Shown: positions 1 to 11,059, counted from the stretch's first letter. The stretch: 64,000 nucleotides of DNA from Tragulus kanchil (GCA_022376925.1 JAIOJX010000002.1:40943501-41007500), one strand, 5' to 3'. The notes: generated by a model from the letters alone, not told the origin. Numbers and translations are program-made.

Positions 1-140
1 TGACCCTGTCAGAGTACATTAGTCTGCTAGTTTGTAATGACCACAGAGATACTCACTTTCAACACTGACCAAGCAACTGTCAAAAAGTACAGTTTGTGTG
101 TCACTGCGGCATTGGGCAAGAGCTTGATTCCTGACTGGTG

Positions 141-305
141 GTTGTTGTCTCTGTTGTTCAGTCACTAAGTTGTGTCCGACTCCACGACTCCATGGACTGC
201 AGCATGCCAGGCTGCCCTGGCCTTCGCTATATCCAAGAGTTTGCTCAATCTCATGTCCATTGAGTCAGTGATGCCATCCAACCACCTCAGCCTCTGCCAT
301 CTCCT
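141..305 (-). mobile_element. BovB (RTE) LINE 3'-end fragment
   Basis: The segment reads as the reverse complement of the BovB 3' end. It starts with the complement of the ACAACA-type tail near 145-160, then the complement of the stretch coding for the conserved C-terminal region and its 'DSMDMSL'-like motif (about 240-275). It is diverged and truncated. A second copy lies at about 1215-1379 within the first duplication. Confidence 0.75.
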
Positions 306-679
306 TCAGACAGATTAACTTAAAATGTAGCATGAAATTAACTTGCTAAGTATGATTATCATGACCTTCATTGTACTTGTCATTTGGATAAAAAACTGTC
401 AGGAAAGCACCTAAAAATGGAAGATATTGTTCAATGTGAGCTGGTCAGTGAATCATTGATTTACAACTTGGACATGAGACTCTCACCCTGGAAAACCTGA
501 GAAGTTCAGTCTTTAGCAGCAGGTGATGGTGATGGCGAGGATGTCAGCTCCAATGTACTTGGTATTGTGTACTCTCAAGCTAAAGGGACAATACAAATCA
601 AACAATAGAAAACATTACTGGTCATCACAACTGTTGGTTCAATATCATCTATTTAGTAGGAAGTCATTTGCTAAAGAAA

Positions 680-851
680 ACTCTTGAGAGTTCCTTGAAC
701 AGCAAGGAGATCAAACCAGTCAATCCTAAAGGCTATGCTAAAGAATATTCAATCAACCCTGAATATTCACTGGAAGGACTGATGCTGAAGCTCTAGTTCC
801 AACAGTTTGGTCATCTGACACAAAGAAACGACTCACTGAAAAAGTCCCTGA
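680..851 (+). mobile_element. BovB LINE coding remnant (first duplicate copy)
   Basis: The sequence from CTCTTGAGAGTTCC to the SINE start at 852 matches the 3' part of the BovB open reading frame as I know it, with several indels, so it is a dead fragment. The young SINE interrupts it. In the second copy (1754-1927) the BovB sequence resumes after the SINE at about 2257, so this is one LINE split by a later insertion. Confidence 0.7.
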
Positions 852-1055
852 GGGCTTCCCTGGTGGTCCAGTGGGTAAGGACACCACCTTGAAGTGCAAG
901 GGGCGCCGGTTCAAGCCCTGGCCTGGGAAGATCTCACGTGCCATGGAGCAGCTGGACTGATGTGTCCAATTACCGAGCTGGAGCTCTGGAGCGCATGCGC
1001 CCAGAGCCGGTGCTCTGCAACAACAGAGGCCACCACAATGGGAGGCCCACACAGG
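852..1055 (+). mobile_element. Young tRNA-headed SINE, cut off at duplication junction
   Basis: This is the first copy of the SINE at 1928-2248. The tRNA-related head is intact; the element is lost after 1055 because the duplication junction falls inside it. The truncation belongs to the junction and not to retrotransposition. Confidence 0.85.
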
Positions 1056-1214
1056 GCAACTGTTTCAAAGGGGTTTACCCTGTCAGAGTACATTAGTCTG
1101 CTAGTTTGTAATGACCACAGAGATACTCACTTTCAACACTGACCAAGCAACTGTCAAAAAGTACAGTTTGTGTGTCACTGCGGCATTGGGCAAGAGCTTG
1201 ATTCCTGACTGGTG

Positions 1215-1379
1215 GTTGTTGTCTCTGTTGTTCAGTCACTAAGTTGTGTCCGACTCCACGACTCCATGGACTGCAGCATGCCAGGCTGCCCTGGCCTTCG
1301 CTATATCCAAGAGTTTGCTCAATCTCATGTCCATTGAGTCAGTGATGCCATCCAACCACCTCAGCCTCTGCCATCTCCT
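1215..1379 (-). mobile_element. BovB LINE 3'-end fragment (second duplicate copy)
   Basis: Duplicate of 141-305, with no independent information. Confidence 0.75.
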
Positions 1380-1753
1380 TCAGACAGATTAACTTAAAAT
1401 GTAGCATGAAATTAACTTGCTAAGTATGATTATCATGACCTTCATTGTACTTGTCATTTGGATAAAAAAAACTGTCAGGAAAGCACCTAAAAATGGAAGA
1501 TATTGTTCAATGTGAGCTGGTCAGTGAATCATTGATTTACAACTTGGACATGAGACTCTCACCCTGGAAAACCTGAGAAGTTCAGTCTTTAGCAGCAGGT
1601 GATGGTGATGGCGAGGATGTCAGCTCCAATGTACTTGGTATTGTGTACTCTCAAGCTAAAGGGACAATACAAATCAAACAATAGAAAACATTACTGGTCA
1701 TCACAACTGTTGGTTCAATATCATCTATTTAGTAGGAAGTCATTTGCTAAAGA

Positions 1754-1927
1754 AAACTCTTGAGAGTTCCTTGAACAGCAAGGAGATCAAACCAGTCAAT
1801 CCTAAAGGCTATGCTAAAGAATATTCAATCAACCCTGAATATTCACTGGAAGGACTGATGCTGAAGCTCTAGTTCCAACAGTTTGGTCATCTGACACAAA
1901 GAAACGACTCACTGAAAAAGTCCCTGA
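1754..1927 (+). mobile_element. BovB LINE, part upstream of SINE insertion
   Basis: This is the left half of a BovB 3' region. It ends in GAAAAAGTCCCTGA (1914-1927), the left target-site duplication of the SINE that follows. The right half starts near 2249-2264 with a diverged copy of that site. Frame breaks show the LINE is not functional. Confidence 0.75.
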
Positions 1928-2248
1928 GGGCTTCCCTGGTGGTCCAGTGGGTAAGGACACCACCTTGAAGTGCAAGGGGCGCCGGTTCAAGCCCTGGCCT
2001 GGGAAGATCTCACGTGCCATGGAGCAGCTGGACTGATGTGTCCAATTACCGAGCTGGAGCTCTGGAGCGCATGCGCCCAGAGCCGGTGCTCTGCAACAAC
2101 AGAGGCCACCACAATGGGAGGCCCACACAGGCCAAAGGATAAAGATGGATGAAAAATGGACAAATGAAAGACCAATAGAAGTGGCCCGCTTGCTCCCCTC
2201 CCTCCCCACCCTACCCCCACCAAAATAAATAAATAAATCTTTAAAAAA
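1928..2248 (+). mobile_element. Full-length young tRNA-headed SINE inserted in BovB
   Basis: A tRNA-Glu-like head carries an A-box-like TGGTCCAGTGG near the 5' end and a B-box-like sequence about 55 bases in. The body has GGAGCAGCTGGAC, CCGAGCTGGAGCTCTGG and GGGAGGCCCACACAGG, then a pyrimidine-rich run and an AAATAAATAAAT tail. Target-site copies are GAAAAAGTCCCTGA at 1914-1927 and GAAAAAATGTCCTTGA at 2249-2264. The head is shared with Bov-tA and CHR SINEs, but the body is different. It is non-coding; small open frames through it are not genes. Confidence 0.88.
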
Positions 2249-2458
2249 GAAAAAATGTCCTTGATACTGAAAGAAAGATTGAGGGCAGGAGGAGAGGGGG
2301 ACGACAGAGGATGAGATGGCTGAATGACATCATCAACTCAAGGGACATGAGTTTGAACAAACTCTGGGAGATAGTGAAAGCCAGGGAAACCTGGTGTGCT
2401 GCAGTCCATAGTATTGCAAAGAGTCAGACAGAAATGAGTGGCTGAACAACAACAACAA
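2249..2458 (+). mobile_element. BovB LINE 3' end, part downstream of SINE insertion
   Basis: It continues the BovB fragment at 1754-1927. Recognisable pieces are GGGGGACGACAGAGGATGAG, a Met-Ser-Leu-coding stretch near 2345, and the terminal CAACAACAACAA tail near 2446-2458. A duplicate lies at about 3354-3563. Confidence 0.78.
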
Positions 2459-3212
2459 TTTTTTAATTGACATTTAAAAGAGAAAAGATAGATAATGAAT
2501 GGATACATTTGAAGAAATCAAAACCCTAATTGGAAATAATATAAGCTCATTGTTATAACTCACAGTAAACTTCTGAACAACCACCAGTGCACCAGACTTA
2601 CAAGACAGAGTAAAAGAAACATTCCTGTAGCCTTGGAACAAATTTACATTCAATAACGGTTTTAATACATGCCTGACACCTAGCAGAGTGCATGTAATAA
2701 AGCAAGTACTCATTAGACGTGAGCTAAACTCAAGAATGCATGTATTAGAGGGACCTTCAGGAGCTTCAGTGTCAGTGGTGCTGTTGAAAAGCCAGAGTGA
2801 AGATGCTAGAATACAAGATGATGGTGGTGGGGGCTGACGCCCACTCTGAGAAGCCTGCATGCCTCGGGGATGTTTTTAGATCTCTTTGATAGGAAAATGA
2901 AACAGAGGCGCTGCTCCTCACGATTCTCTCTGCAAAGCTGTGATTCACTGCTCTGCAGACAGAAGCAGGACCAGATGCGCTGGGCAAGAAGCTCATAATT
3001 AAGAACAGGATTGTAATTACCTTCTTCTATTGTGAGAGGAGAAGAATAATTAAAAAGCCAAGTCAAAGCAGGTGCTCACAAAGGGCTCTGATTGTGCAGG
3101 AGTCCCGGAGTAATCTGTACTTGACAATATCAGGGAAATTTTCTTCTCCTGAAGTGTTCCATGTTTTGTGAAATAATTGCTTCAGGTCTAAAGCAATCAT
3201 GTTGGTACATTT

Positions 3213-3353
3213 ACCACAATGGGAGGCCCACACAGGCCAAAGGATAAAGATGGATGAAAAATGGACAAATGAAAGACCAATAGAAGTGGCCCGCTTGCTC
3301 CCCTCCCTCCCCACCCTACCCCCACCAAAATAAATAAATAAATCTTTAAAAAA
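3213..3353 (+). mobile_element. Young SINE 3' part only (duplicate)
   Basis: Copy of about 2108-2248. It lacks the tRNA-like head because the duplication junction cut the SINE, so it is not an independent insertion. Confidence 0.85.
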
Positions 3354-3563
3354 GAAAAAATGTCCTTGATACTGAAAGAAAGATTGAGGGCAGGAGGAGA
3401 GGGGGACGACAGAGGATGAGATGGCTGAATGACATCATCAACTCAAGGGACATGAGTTTGAACAAACTCTGGGAGATAGTGAAAGCCAGGGAAACCTGGT
3501 GTGCTGCAGTCCATAGTATTGCAAAGAGTCAGACAGAAATGAGTGGCTGAACAACAACAACAA
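3354..3563 (+). mobile_element. BovB LINE 3' end (duplicate)
   Basis: Duplicate of 2249-2458 with the same CAACAACAA tail. Confidence 0.78.
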
Positions 3564-4317
3564 TTTTTTAATTGACATTTAAAAGAGAAAAGATAGATAA
3601 TGAATGGATACATTTGAAGAAATCAAAACCCTAATTGGAAATAATATAAGCTCATTGTTATAACTCACAGTAAACTTCTGAACAACCACCAGTGCACCAG
3701 ACTTACAAGACAGAGTAAAAGAAACATTCCTGTAGCCTTGGAACAAATTTACATTCAATAACGGTTTTAATACATGCCTGACACCTAGCAGAGTGCATGT
3801 AATAAAGCAAGTACTCATTAGACGTGAGCTAAACTCAAGAATGCATGTATTAGAGGGACCTTCAGGAGCTTCAGTGTCAGTGGTGCTGTTGAAAAGCCAG
3901 AGTGAAGATGCTAGAATACAAGATGATGGTGGTGGGGGCTGACGCCCACTCTGAGAAGCCTGCATGCCTCGGGGATGTTTTTAGATCTCTTTGATAGGAA
4001 AATGAAACAGAGGCGCTGCTCCTCACGATTCTCTCTGCAAAGCTGTGATTCACTGCTCTGCAGACAGAAGCAGGACCAGATGCGCTGGGCAAGAAGCTCA
4101 TAATTAAGAACAGGATTGTAATTACCTTCTTCTATTGTGAGAGGAGAAGAATAATTAAAAAGCCAAGTCAAAGCAGGTGCTCACAAAGGGCTCTGATTGT
4201 GCAGGAGTCCCGGAGTAATCTGTACTTGACAATATCAGGGAATTTTTCTTCTCCCTGAAGTGTTCCATGTTTTGTGAAATAATTGCTTCAGGTCTAAAGC
4301 AATCATGTTGGTACATT

Positions 4318-4824
4318 TCAAAAATTACAGCAACAGACCTTTATGACATTGCTACCACATGCGGGTGTGTACGAAGCTTTGGTGTTAATGTGAGCATGTG
4401 CCTGTCCTCATGTAGCTCACAGTCTACTGCAATGTAATTATCCTGGGAGCCAGGACACAATTTACAGCGCTTATGTAATATCAGATTTCTCTTTTTACCC
4501 CTCAAACTGGAGGAGTTTGGACCATGGATTTTAACTCCTAGAAAAGTAGGTCTTGGTCATGTAAAGATTTCAAATGATGTCCTATTTGGGACGGGAGTGA
4601 GATGACCAGTCATGTGACAACACAGGGACAGTGTTCGAACCACAGAGCAGCAGGATCAGAAACAACTGGCCAAAAACACTTGGTTTTAGGGAGAGTAAGA
4701 TCAGTGTGACTGGATAGAGTGTGTATTGGGTGTTGGGGGAAGTCAAGTTGACAAACACGGCAGGCAAGGAGCTGGGAGAGCATAGTAAGTTGTTTGCAAA
4801 AATGGACAAGATTATTTCCCTTCC
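4318..4824. other. Unique stretch, no gene or repeat recognised
   Basis: Single-copy DNA between duplications 2 and 3. Stop codons are frequent in all frames and I see no splice-bounded open segment or repeat family. Confidence 0.5.
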
Positions 4825-5067
4825 TGCACCCAGGCCACTTCTCACAGCACCTCTTCTCCTGAGGTGGAGTCTCCTCATCCCTTGAATCTGGTATGTCTTG
4901 GTGACCATCTTTGGAAAAAGCACCAAGAGGGAGCATGTTATTGTATATAGAATCTAGAAAGATGGTACTGATGAACATATGTGCAGAGCAGCAATGGAGA
5001 TGCAGACATAAAATTAGGCTTGTGCACACAGTGGGGGAAGGACAAGGGGCACAAACTGAGAAAGTAT

Positions 5068-5437
5068 CATCGAGATCTATACATTACCATGTGTAACATA
5101 GACAGCCAGTGGGACTCTATTCATTACCACATGTAACAATAGAGAGCCAGTGGGACTCTATACATTACCACGTGTAACATAGACAGCCAGTGGGAACCTA
5201 TACACCACCATGTATAACATAGACAGCCAGTGGGACTCTATACACTGCCACATGCAACATAGACAGCCAGTGGGACTCTACACACTGCCACATGCAACAT
5301 AGACAGCCAGTGGGACTCTATACATTACCACGTGTAACATAGACAGCCAGTGGGAATCTATACACCACCATGCATAACATAGACAGCCAGTGGGACTCTA
5401 TACATTACCACATGTAACATAGACAGCCAGTGGGAAT
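5068..5437 (+). repeat. 40-bp minisatellite, about 9 units
   Basis: The core AGACAGCCAGTGGGA recurs at about 5101, 5142, 5181, 5221, 5261, 5301, 5341, 5381 and 5421. Spacing is 40 bases except one unit with an extra A. Units differ at a few positions (ATTACCACATG, CACCACCATG and CACTGCCACATG variants). The last unit runs directly into an L1-like 3' end, suggesting the unit was amplified from LINE sequence. It is not CRISPR: there are no unrelated spacers. Confidence 0.93.
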
Positions 5438-5625
5438 TTGCTGTGTAATGTAAGGAGTTCATGCCCGGTGCTCTGTGACCACCTAAAGGGTGCGATGGGA
5501 GGGAGACTCAAGAGGGAAGGGACATATATATGCCTATGGCTGATCCCTGTTGATGTATAGTAGGAACCATCACAAAAATGCAAAGCAATTATCCTCCAAT
5601 TAAAAATAAATATTTTTTTAAAAGA
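5438..5625 (+). mobile_element. Probable ruminant L1 3' end
   Basis: The order of motifs matches the 3' end of L1 copies common in ruminants as I recall them: GGGAATTTGCTGTGTAATG, GGTGCTCTGTGACCACC, CATATATATGCCTATGGCTG, GCAAAGCAATTATCCTCCAA and an A-rich tail at 5600-5625. Nothing coding is present. Confidence 0.6.
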
Positions 5626-5639
5626 AAAGTGTGTTGTAC

Positions 5640-5815
5640 CGTTTCAAGTCTGCAATTCAGGAGACGCAGGGTCAATCCCTGTCTCTGGAAGATCCCCTGG
5701 AAGAGGAAATGGCAACCCACTCCAGTATTCTTGCCTGGAGAATCTCATGGACAGAGGAGCCTGGTGGGCTACAGCCCAAGAGGTCACAGAGTCCATCGTG
5801 ACTCAGCACATAATA
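5640..5815 (+). mobile_element. Bov-tA SINE, 5' end truncated or degraded
   Basis: Recognised by GGCAACCCACTCCAGTATTC, TTGCCTGGAGAATCTCATGG and GACAGAGGAGCCTGGTGGGC. The usual CTTCCCTGGTGGCTCAG head is missing or degraded. Confidence 0.85.
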
Positions 5816-6197
5816 AAGCACAGTCATGTCATTTGTAGAAAATGGCTAATCTATCCAATTAACTCCAAAGCACAGGAAGGTTTGCTTGTATTTCATCATT
5901 CACAACATGATTGATTGTTTATAAATAGTGTGGAAGATTATTTAAAACTTACTTTGCACCCAGGCCACTTCTCACAGCACCTCTTCTCCTGAGGTGGAGT
6001 CTCCTCATCCCTTGAATCTGGTATGTCTTGGTGACCATCTTTGGAAAAAGCACCAAGAGGGAGCATGTTATTGTATATAGAATCTAGAAAGATGGTACTG
6101 ATGAACATATGTGCAGAGCAGCAATGGAGATGCAGACATAAAATTAGGCTTGTGCACACAGTGGGGGAAGGACAAGGGGCACAAACTGAGAAAGTAT

Positions 6198-6567
6198 CAT
6201 CGAGATCTATACATTACCATGTGTAACATAGACAGCCAGTGGGACTCTATTCATTACCACATGTAACAATAGAGAGCCAGTGGGACTCTATACATTACCA
6301 CGTGTAACATAGACAGCCAGTGGGAACCTATACACCACCATGTATAACATAGACAGCCAGTGGGACTCTATACACTGCCACATGCAACATAGACAGCCAG
6401 TGGGACTCTACACACTGCCACATGCAACATAGACAGCCAGTGGGACTCTATACATTACCACGTGTAACATAGACAGCCAGTGGGAATCTATACACCACCA
6501 TGCATAACATAGACAGCCAGTGGGACTCTATACATTACCACATGTAACATAGACAGCCAGTGGGAAT
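6198..6567 (+). repeat. 40-bp minisatellite (duplicate copy)
   Basis: Unit-for-unit copy of 5068-5437, including the same irregular second unit. Minisatellites change quickly, so preserved unit order is strong evidence that the ~1.1 kb duplication is very recent or artificial. Confidence 0.93.
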
Positions 6568-6755
6568 TTGCTGTGTAATGTAAGGAGTTCATGCCCGGTG
6601 CTCTGTGACCACCTAAAGGGTGCGATGGGAGGGAGACTCAAGAGGGAAGGGACATATATATGCCTATGGCTGATCCCTGTTGATGTATAGTAGGAACCAT
6701 CACAAAAATGCAAAGCAATTATCCTCCAATTAAAAATAAATATTTTTTTAAAAGA
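6568..6755 (+). mobile_element. Probable ruminant L1 3' end (duplicate)
   Basis: Duplicate of 5438-5625. Confidence 0.6.
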
Positions 6756-6769
6756 AAAGTGTGTTGTAC

Positions 6770-6945
6770 CGTTTCAAGTCTGCAATTCAGGAGACGCAGG
6801 GTCAATCCCTGTCTCTGGAAGATCCCCTGGAAGAGGAAATGGCAACCCACTCCAGTATTCTTGCCTGGAGAATCTCATGGACAGAGGAGCCTGGTGGGCT
6901 ACAGCCCAAGAGGTCACAGAGTCCATCGTGACTCAGCACATAATA
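6770..6945 (+). mobile_element. Bov-tA SINE (duplicate)
   Basis: Duplicate of 5640-5815. Confidence 0.85.
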
Positions 6946-7384
6946 AAGCACAGTCATGTCATTTGTAGAAAATGGCTAATCTATCCAATTAACTCCAAAG
7001 CACAGGAAGGTTTGCTTGTATTTCTAATCATTCACAACATGATTGATTGTTTATAAATAGTGTGGAAGATGTAGTCCTGATTTTAATGGAGAAAAACTGA
7101 CCAACTCTTGACCTTTGATTTACATAAGATCCTGCCTATCATTTCTTCTTTTATAAGTGCTGCACAACACAACTGAGTGACTGAACAACAAAAACAATGG
7201 TACTAGCAGTGTGCAAAGAGGAAGATTAAATAGTGTACATAAAATCTGACATTTCAGTTACATCTTTAGCTATTTTCTTTTTAAGTGGATAGATCCCTAA
7301 GCTAAATAAATATAGTGTGCATTTATGTAAGTGCAGAAATATAAAGTGAAATTCCAGAAGAACACTATATTCTGTGGTTACAAC

Positions 7385-7530
7385 AGTGGACAAGATGGCT
7401 GAATGGCACCAGTGAGTCAGTGGACACAAGCAGGCTCTGGGAGATGGTGAAGGACAGAGGAGCCTGGCATGCTGCAGTCCATGGGGTCTAAAAGAGTGAG
7501 ATACCACTGAGCAATTGAACAACACTGGTG
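7385..7530 (+). mobile_element. BovB LINE 3'-end fragment
   Basis: Contains GACAAGATGGCTGAATGGC, GGACAGAGGAGCCTGGCATG, CTGCAGTCCATGGGGTC and a terminal TTGAACAACAC, in the order of the BovB 3' end. Short and diverged. Confidence 0.75.
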
Positions 7531-8609
7531 ACTAAAATTTAATTAATTAATATTCATTCATAACAATCTCTTGTTTTCATTTTAGAATTCCCCCTTTTGC
7601 CCTTAGTAGCAACCACTGATGCAAACTTCTACCTAAAACTCTGGTCTCAAGTATTCTCATTTCTTAGTTTTTTGAGGCATAAACAGCAGAATCACAGAAA
7701 TGTTAATGACTTGTTTACAGTCAAAGATTCCATGCATTTTTTATTTCACCAACTCGATTGGTTTGATCCGACTAGATTTGCAATTTTGTTTTTCTGAGTG
7801 ATGTAATTGATTCACAGGAGGAAATAAAATATGAGTAATGAAACACTTTGGAAGAGAAATATTTGACTTATGAAATCATAACAGATGGAGACAGTAAAGC
7901 ATGCAGATATGTTCACACCACCTGCAAGAGACTAATTTACAGGCATCCCAGACAAAACGAAAGCTCTGTCCAGCCCTCCCCACCGACTCTTGTTAATCAA
8001 TATTGAGAGCTAATGGCTGTCTCCTTCTTTCTGCTGCCTTTACAGGTGGTTCAAATGTACCTTCTCCTGGTTATTTTTTCTTAGATGTTTATTTAGTAGA
8101 AAAATCCAGAGTGTCTGCCTGTAACTCTGCCATGTGACAAGACTGTAAAATACAGCATTTTGCTTCCAATATAATGGAGAACTTGTAGAAAACCTCAACT
8201 GTGTGTGTGCCTATATTTTTATTCCCAGGTTGTCCCTACAACTGTTTTTACTTCTTCATCTTAGCAAAAGACACAGAAAGGAAAATGCACGTTTCCAGAG
8301 GATCCTGGCTGGCTACAGCCCGTGGATGAGGTCGAAAAGAGTCAGAATGACTGTAGTGACTTAGCACGCGTGCAACAATGAATAAATATGTACTGGCATT
8401 CGTCCCCAGTTTGTGCTCATTAATGATAAAAAGTCATATTTCCCGATGGATCATGTAATAGTTATTTCAGAAGTTAAGCATAAATAGGACAAAATCACTA
8501 CACACTTGTTAGAAATAACCTGTCTACTAATAGATTTCTCTGGCTTGACTTATCAGAAGGGAATTAATGATCAATGTTTCTATGCTCTGAATTTGAACAG
8601 TGTTAAATT
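7531..8609. other. Unique AT-rich stretch; one Bov-tA tail
   Basis: No gene recognised. Bases 8296-8385 resemble a decayed Bov-tA 3' part (GGATCCTGGCTGGCTACAGC, AAAAGAGTCAGAATGACTG). A motif near 7605-7620 (GCAACCACTGATG) might be from an old LINE, but that is too short to call. Confidence 0.45.
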
Positions 8610-8790
8610 GGGCTTCCCTGGTGGCTCAGATGGTAACAAATCTGCCTGCAAAGTGGGAGTTCAATTCCTGGGTTGGGAAGATCCTCTTGTGAAGGGAATA
8701 GCAACCTACCCTATAGTCATGCCTGCAGAATCCCATGGACAGAGGCGCCTGGCAAGCAGTCCTTAGGGTCACAAAGAGTCAGACACATTC
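8610..8790 (+). mobile_element. Bov-tA SINE
   Basis: Starts with GGGCTTCCCTGGTGGCTCAG, followed by a degraded B-box region and AATCCCATGGACAGAGGC; ends at AAAGAGTCAGACAC. Diverged, so not a recent insertion. Confidence 0.88.
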
Positions 8791-9128
8791 AGTACCCTTT
8801 TTAATGTCTTGTGATTTACCTTTCTTACTCTTGGTAGCTTTATTCTTAGATTCCCACATAAAGGAATAAAGAAGGGCTTTATAAGATAAACCTGTGCTTT
8901 ATTCTGGATTTATTTATTAATTCCAAGGGATCTTCATTTGTCCATTAGTGATTAATAAAGGCTAGCAGAGCTTCTCCTTATGATTATTAAACATCCATCC
9001 TGAAAAGTGAGTGTGTCTACTATAAAGCAGGACCTCTGATAGAGGAGTGGAGAGACATAAAAAGTATTTTTATACAGAATATAAAATAACTGAAACTCTT
9101 TTGAATTGCAATTAAGTGTAAGTCTTAC
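8791..9128. other. Unique AT-rich stretch, nothing recognised
   Basis: No gene, splice-bounded open segment or repeat seen. Confidence 0.5.
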
Positions 9129-9350
9129 TGGGCTTCCCAGATGGTGCTAGTGGGAAAGAACCCAACTGCCAATGTAGGAGACATAAGACTCGTAGGTTGG
9201 ATCCCTTGGTCAGGAAGATCCCCTGGAGGAGGGCACAGCAACCCACTCCAGCATTCTTGCCTGGAGAATCCCATGGACGGAGGAGCCTGGCGGGCTACAG
9301 TCCATGGGATCAAAAAGAGTGTAACACAGCTGATGTGACTTAGCACATAA
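9129..9350 (+). mobile_element. Bov-tA SINE
   Basis: GGGCTTCCCAGATGGTGCTA head, then GGCAACCCACTCCAG-type core (ACAGCAACCCACTCCAGC), TGCCTGGAGAATCCCATGG and the TGACTTAGCACATAAG end. Its last ~28 bases reappear in the filler at the junction of duplication 4 (about 10482-10509). Confidence 0.9.
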
Positions 9351-9717
9351 GCCTTATTTATGCCAAGAATAGTTTAATGTGGCTTTCTACTCAGCACAAA
9401 GAGAATGATCTTTCATGGTGAACTACAATGCATGATCCAACAGGCTACTGTGGAGAGTCACTCTGATGGCATGCTATGGCCCTGGAAAGGATATGCCAGC
9501 AAGATAAGCTGTAGGTGGAGCTCAGTGTGGGACTCATGGATCTGACTAGTCTCATCCTTTAATAGCAGTGGGCTCTTTTCTCTCTGACAAGCACGTGTGG
9601 GAAGAGTCTTAGCTCACTAGCCTCCAAACTTGGGCAGGAAGTGAGGTACACACACCTGTGTGACATTGACCTCAGACAGCTTCATAGTCCTATCTCTTTT
9701 AGAGTATTTTATCAATA

Positions 9718-9912
9718 CTGTGTTCAGTCACTCAGTTGAGTCTGACTCTTTGTGACCTCATGGACTGTAGGCCTGCCAGGCTCCTCTGTCCGTGGAATTC
9801 TCCAGGCAACAACATTTGAGTGAGTTGCCATTTCCTTCTCCAGGAGGTCTCTCTGACCCAAGGATCAAACCTGTGTTTCCCACACTGCAGGCACATTCTT
9901 TACTGCTGAGCC
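9718..9912 (-). mobile_element. Bov-tA SINE, minus strand
   Basis: Reverse-complement order: GTTCAGTCACTCAGTTGAGT, CATGGACTGTAGGCCTGCC, TTGCCATTTCCTTCTCCAGG, then the tRNA-like end with GGATCAAACCTG and TTTACTGCTGAGCC. Confidence 0.9.
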
Positions 9913-10864
9913 CTAATTGATGGCATAGAACTCTTAAACTTCACCATCAAAATGAGGCCAAGACTGAACAGGAGCTGGGGTCTTAGAGCCAGATTCCTAT
10001 CTGATCCCCAACCCAGATTATAATCAGAAGCCACCTGATGCCCGCAAGGCTCTGGAACACAAGTGACTAATTTGGACACATAGGAAGGGCCCAGTAAATG
10101 GGAGGTGCTATTTTAAATATTTAGAGATTACAAACTAAGAACAGAGATAGAAACGTCAGAAGTGTTATAGTATGTACACTCAGGAAACTGGTCTATTGTA
10201 ATCTGCATTTTTCAAAACTATTTGCTGCCTAAAAACTAATTCTTCTATTTCCTTTCCTCTTCAATATGTTACTTATTGAAGTCACATCTTAATCCCACCA
10301 ACACTTTGTCAGGATAGCTTTGAAGAAACAAAGCCCAACAAAAATAATAAATATTCTCCCTTGTGAGCTGTGCCTCGGGGTTGGTGTTTACAAAGAAGGG
10401 ATGAAAGGGCTTTGAAGAAGTAAATTCCATCTCAGAACAGTTTTACTGTTTTGAAAAATTGCCTGCTTTATTCATATTAATCACAGCTGATGTGACTTAG
10501 CACATAAGCTTTTTTCCCAAAATGTTTGGCTTTCTACTCAGCACAAAGAGAATGATCTTTCATGGTGAACTACAATGCATGATCCAACAGGCTACTGTGG
10601 AGAGTCACTCTGATGGCATGCTATGGCCCTGGAAAGGATATGCCAGCAAGATAAGCTGTAGGTGGAGCTCAGTGTGGGACTCATGGATCTGACTAGTCTC
10701 ATCCTTTAATAGCAGTGGGCTCTTTTCTCTCTGACAAGCACGTGTGGGAAGAGTCTTAGCTCACTAGCCTCCAAACTTGGGCAGGAAGTGAGGTACACAC
10801 ACCTGTGTGACATTGACCTCAGACAGCTTCATAGTCCTATCTCTTTTAGAGTATTTTATCAATA

Positions 10865-11059
10865 CTGTGTTCAGTCACTCAGTTGAGTCTGACTCTTTGT
10901 GACCTCATGGACTGTAGGCCTGCCAGGCTCCTCTGTCCGTGGAATTCTCCAGGCAACAACATTTGAGTGAGTTGCCATTTCCTTCTCCAGGAGGTCTCTC
11001 TGACCCAAGGATCAAACCTGTGTTTCCCACACTGCAGGCACATTCTTTACTGCTGAGCC
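10865..11059 (-). mobile_element. Bov-tA SINE, minus strand (duplicate)
   Basis: Duplicate of 9718-9912. Confidence 0.9.

Larger units (their letters stand above)
3..2130. repeat. ~1.07 kb direct duplication no. 1 (3-1055 / 1077-2130)
   Basis: Bases 3-1055 reappear at 1077-2130, offset 1074, nearly identical (one poly-A run is two bases longer in the second copy, near 1465). The 21 bases at 1056-1076 between the copies have no source that I can see. Each copy holds a BovB 3'-end fragment on the minus strand, a BovB coding remnant on the plus strand and the start of a young SINE; the first copy stops inside that SINE. Near-identity and homopolymer-only differences favour an assembly artefact or unmerged alleles over an old duplication. 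Confidence 0.9.
2108..4317. repeat. ~1.1 kb direct duplication no. 2 (2108-3212 / 3213-4317)
   Basis: The two copies abut with no filler, offset 1105. The left edge lies inside the young SINE, so the second copy begins with a SINE tail lacking its head. The copies differ by homopolymer shifts near 3138 and 4243. About 23 bases at the start overlap the end of duplication 1, so the two are chained. Apart from the SINE tail and the BovB 3' end, the unit holds AT-rich DNA with no recognised gene; a MIR- or L2-like motif may lie at about 2670-2730. Confidence 0.92.
4825..7070. repeat. ~1.13 kb direct duplication no. 3 (4825-5936 / 5955-7070)
   Basis: Offset 1130. About 17 filler bases at 5938-5954 partly echo the AGATTATTT upstream of the first copy. 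The copies differ by a small insertion (TTTCATCATT near 5891 against TTTCTAATCATT near 7021). Each copy carries the 40-bp minisatellite, an L1-like 3' end and a 5'-truncated Bov-tA SINE. Confidence 0.92.

Noticed and set aside
5068..5437. Regular array as a possible CRISPR
   Set aside because: The whole 40-base unit repeats with no unique spacers, and the context is a mammalian LINE.
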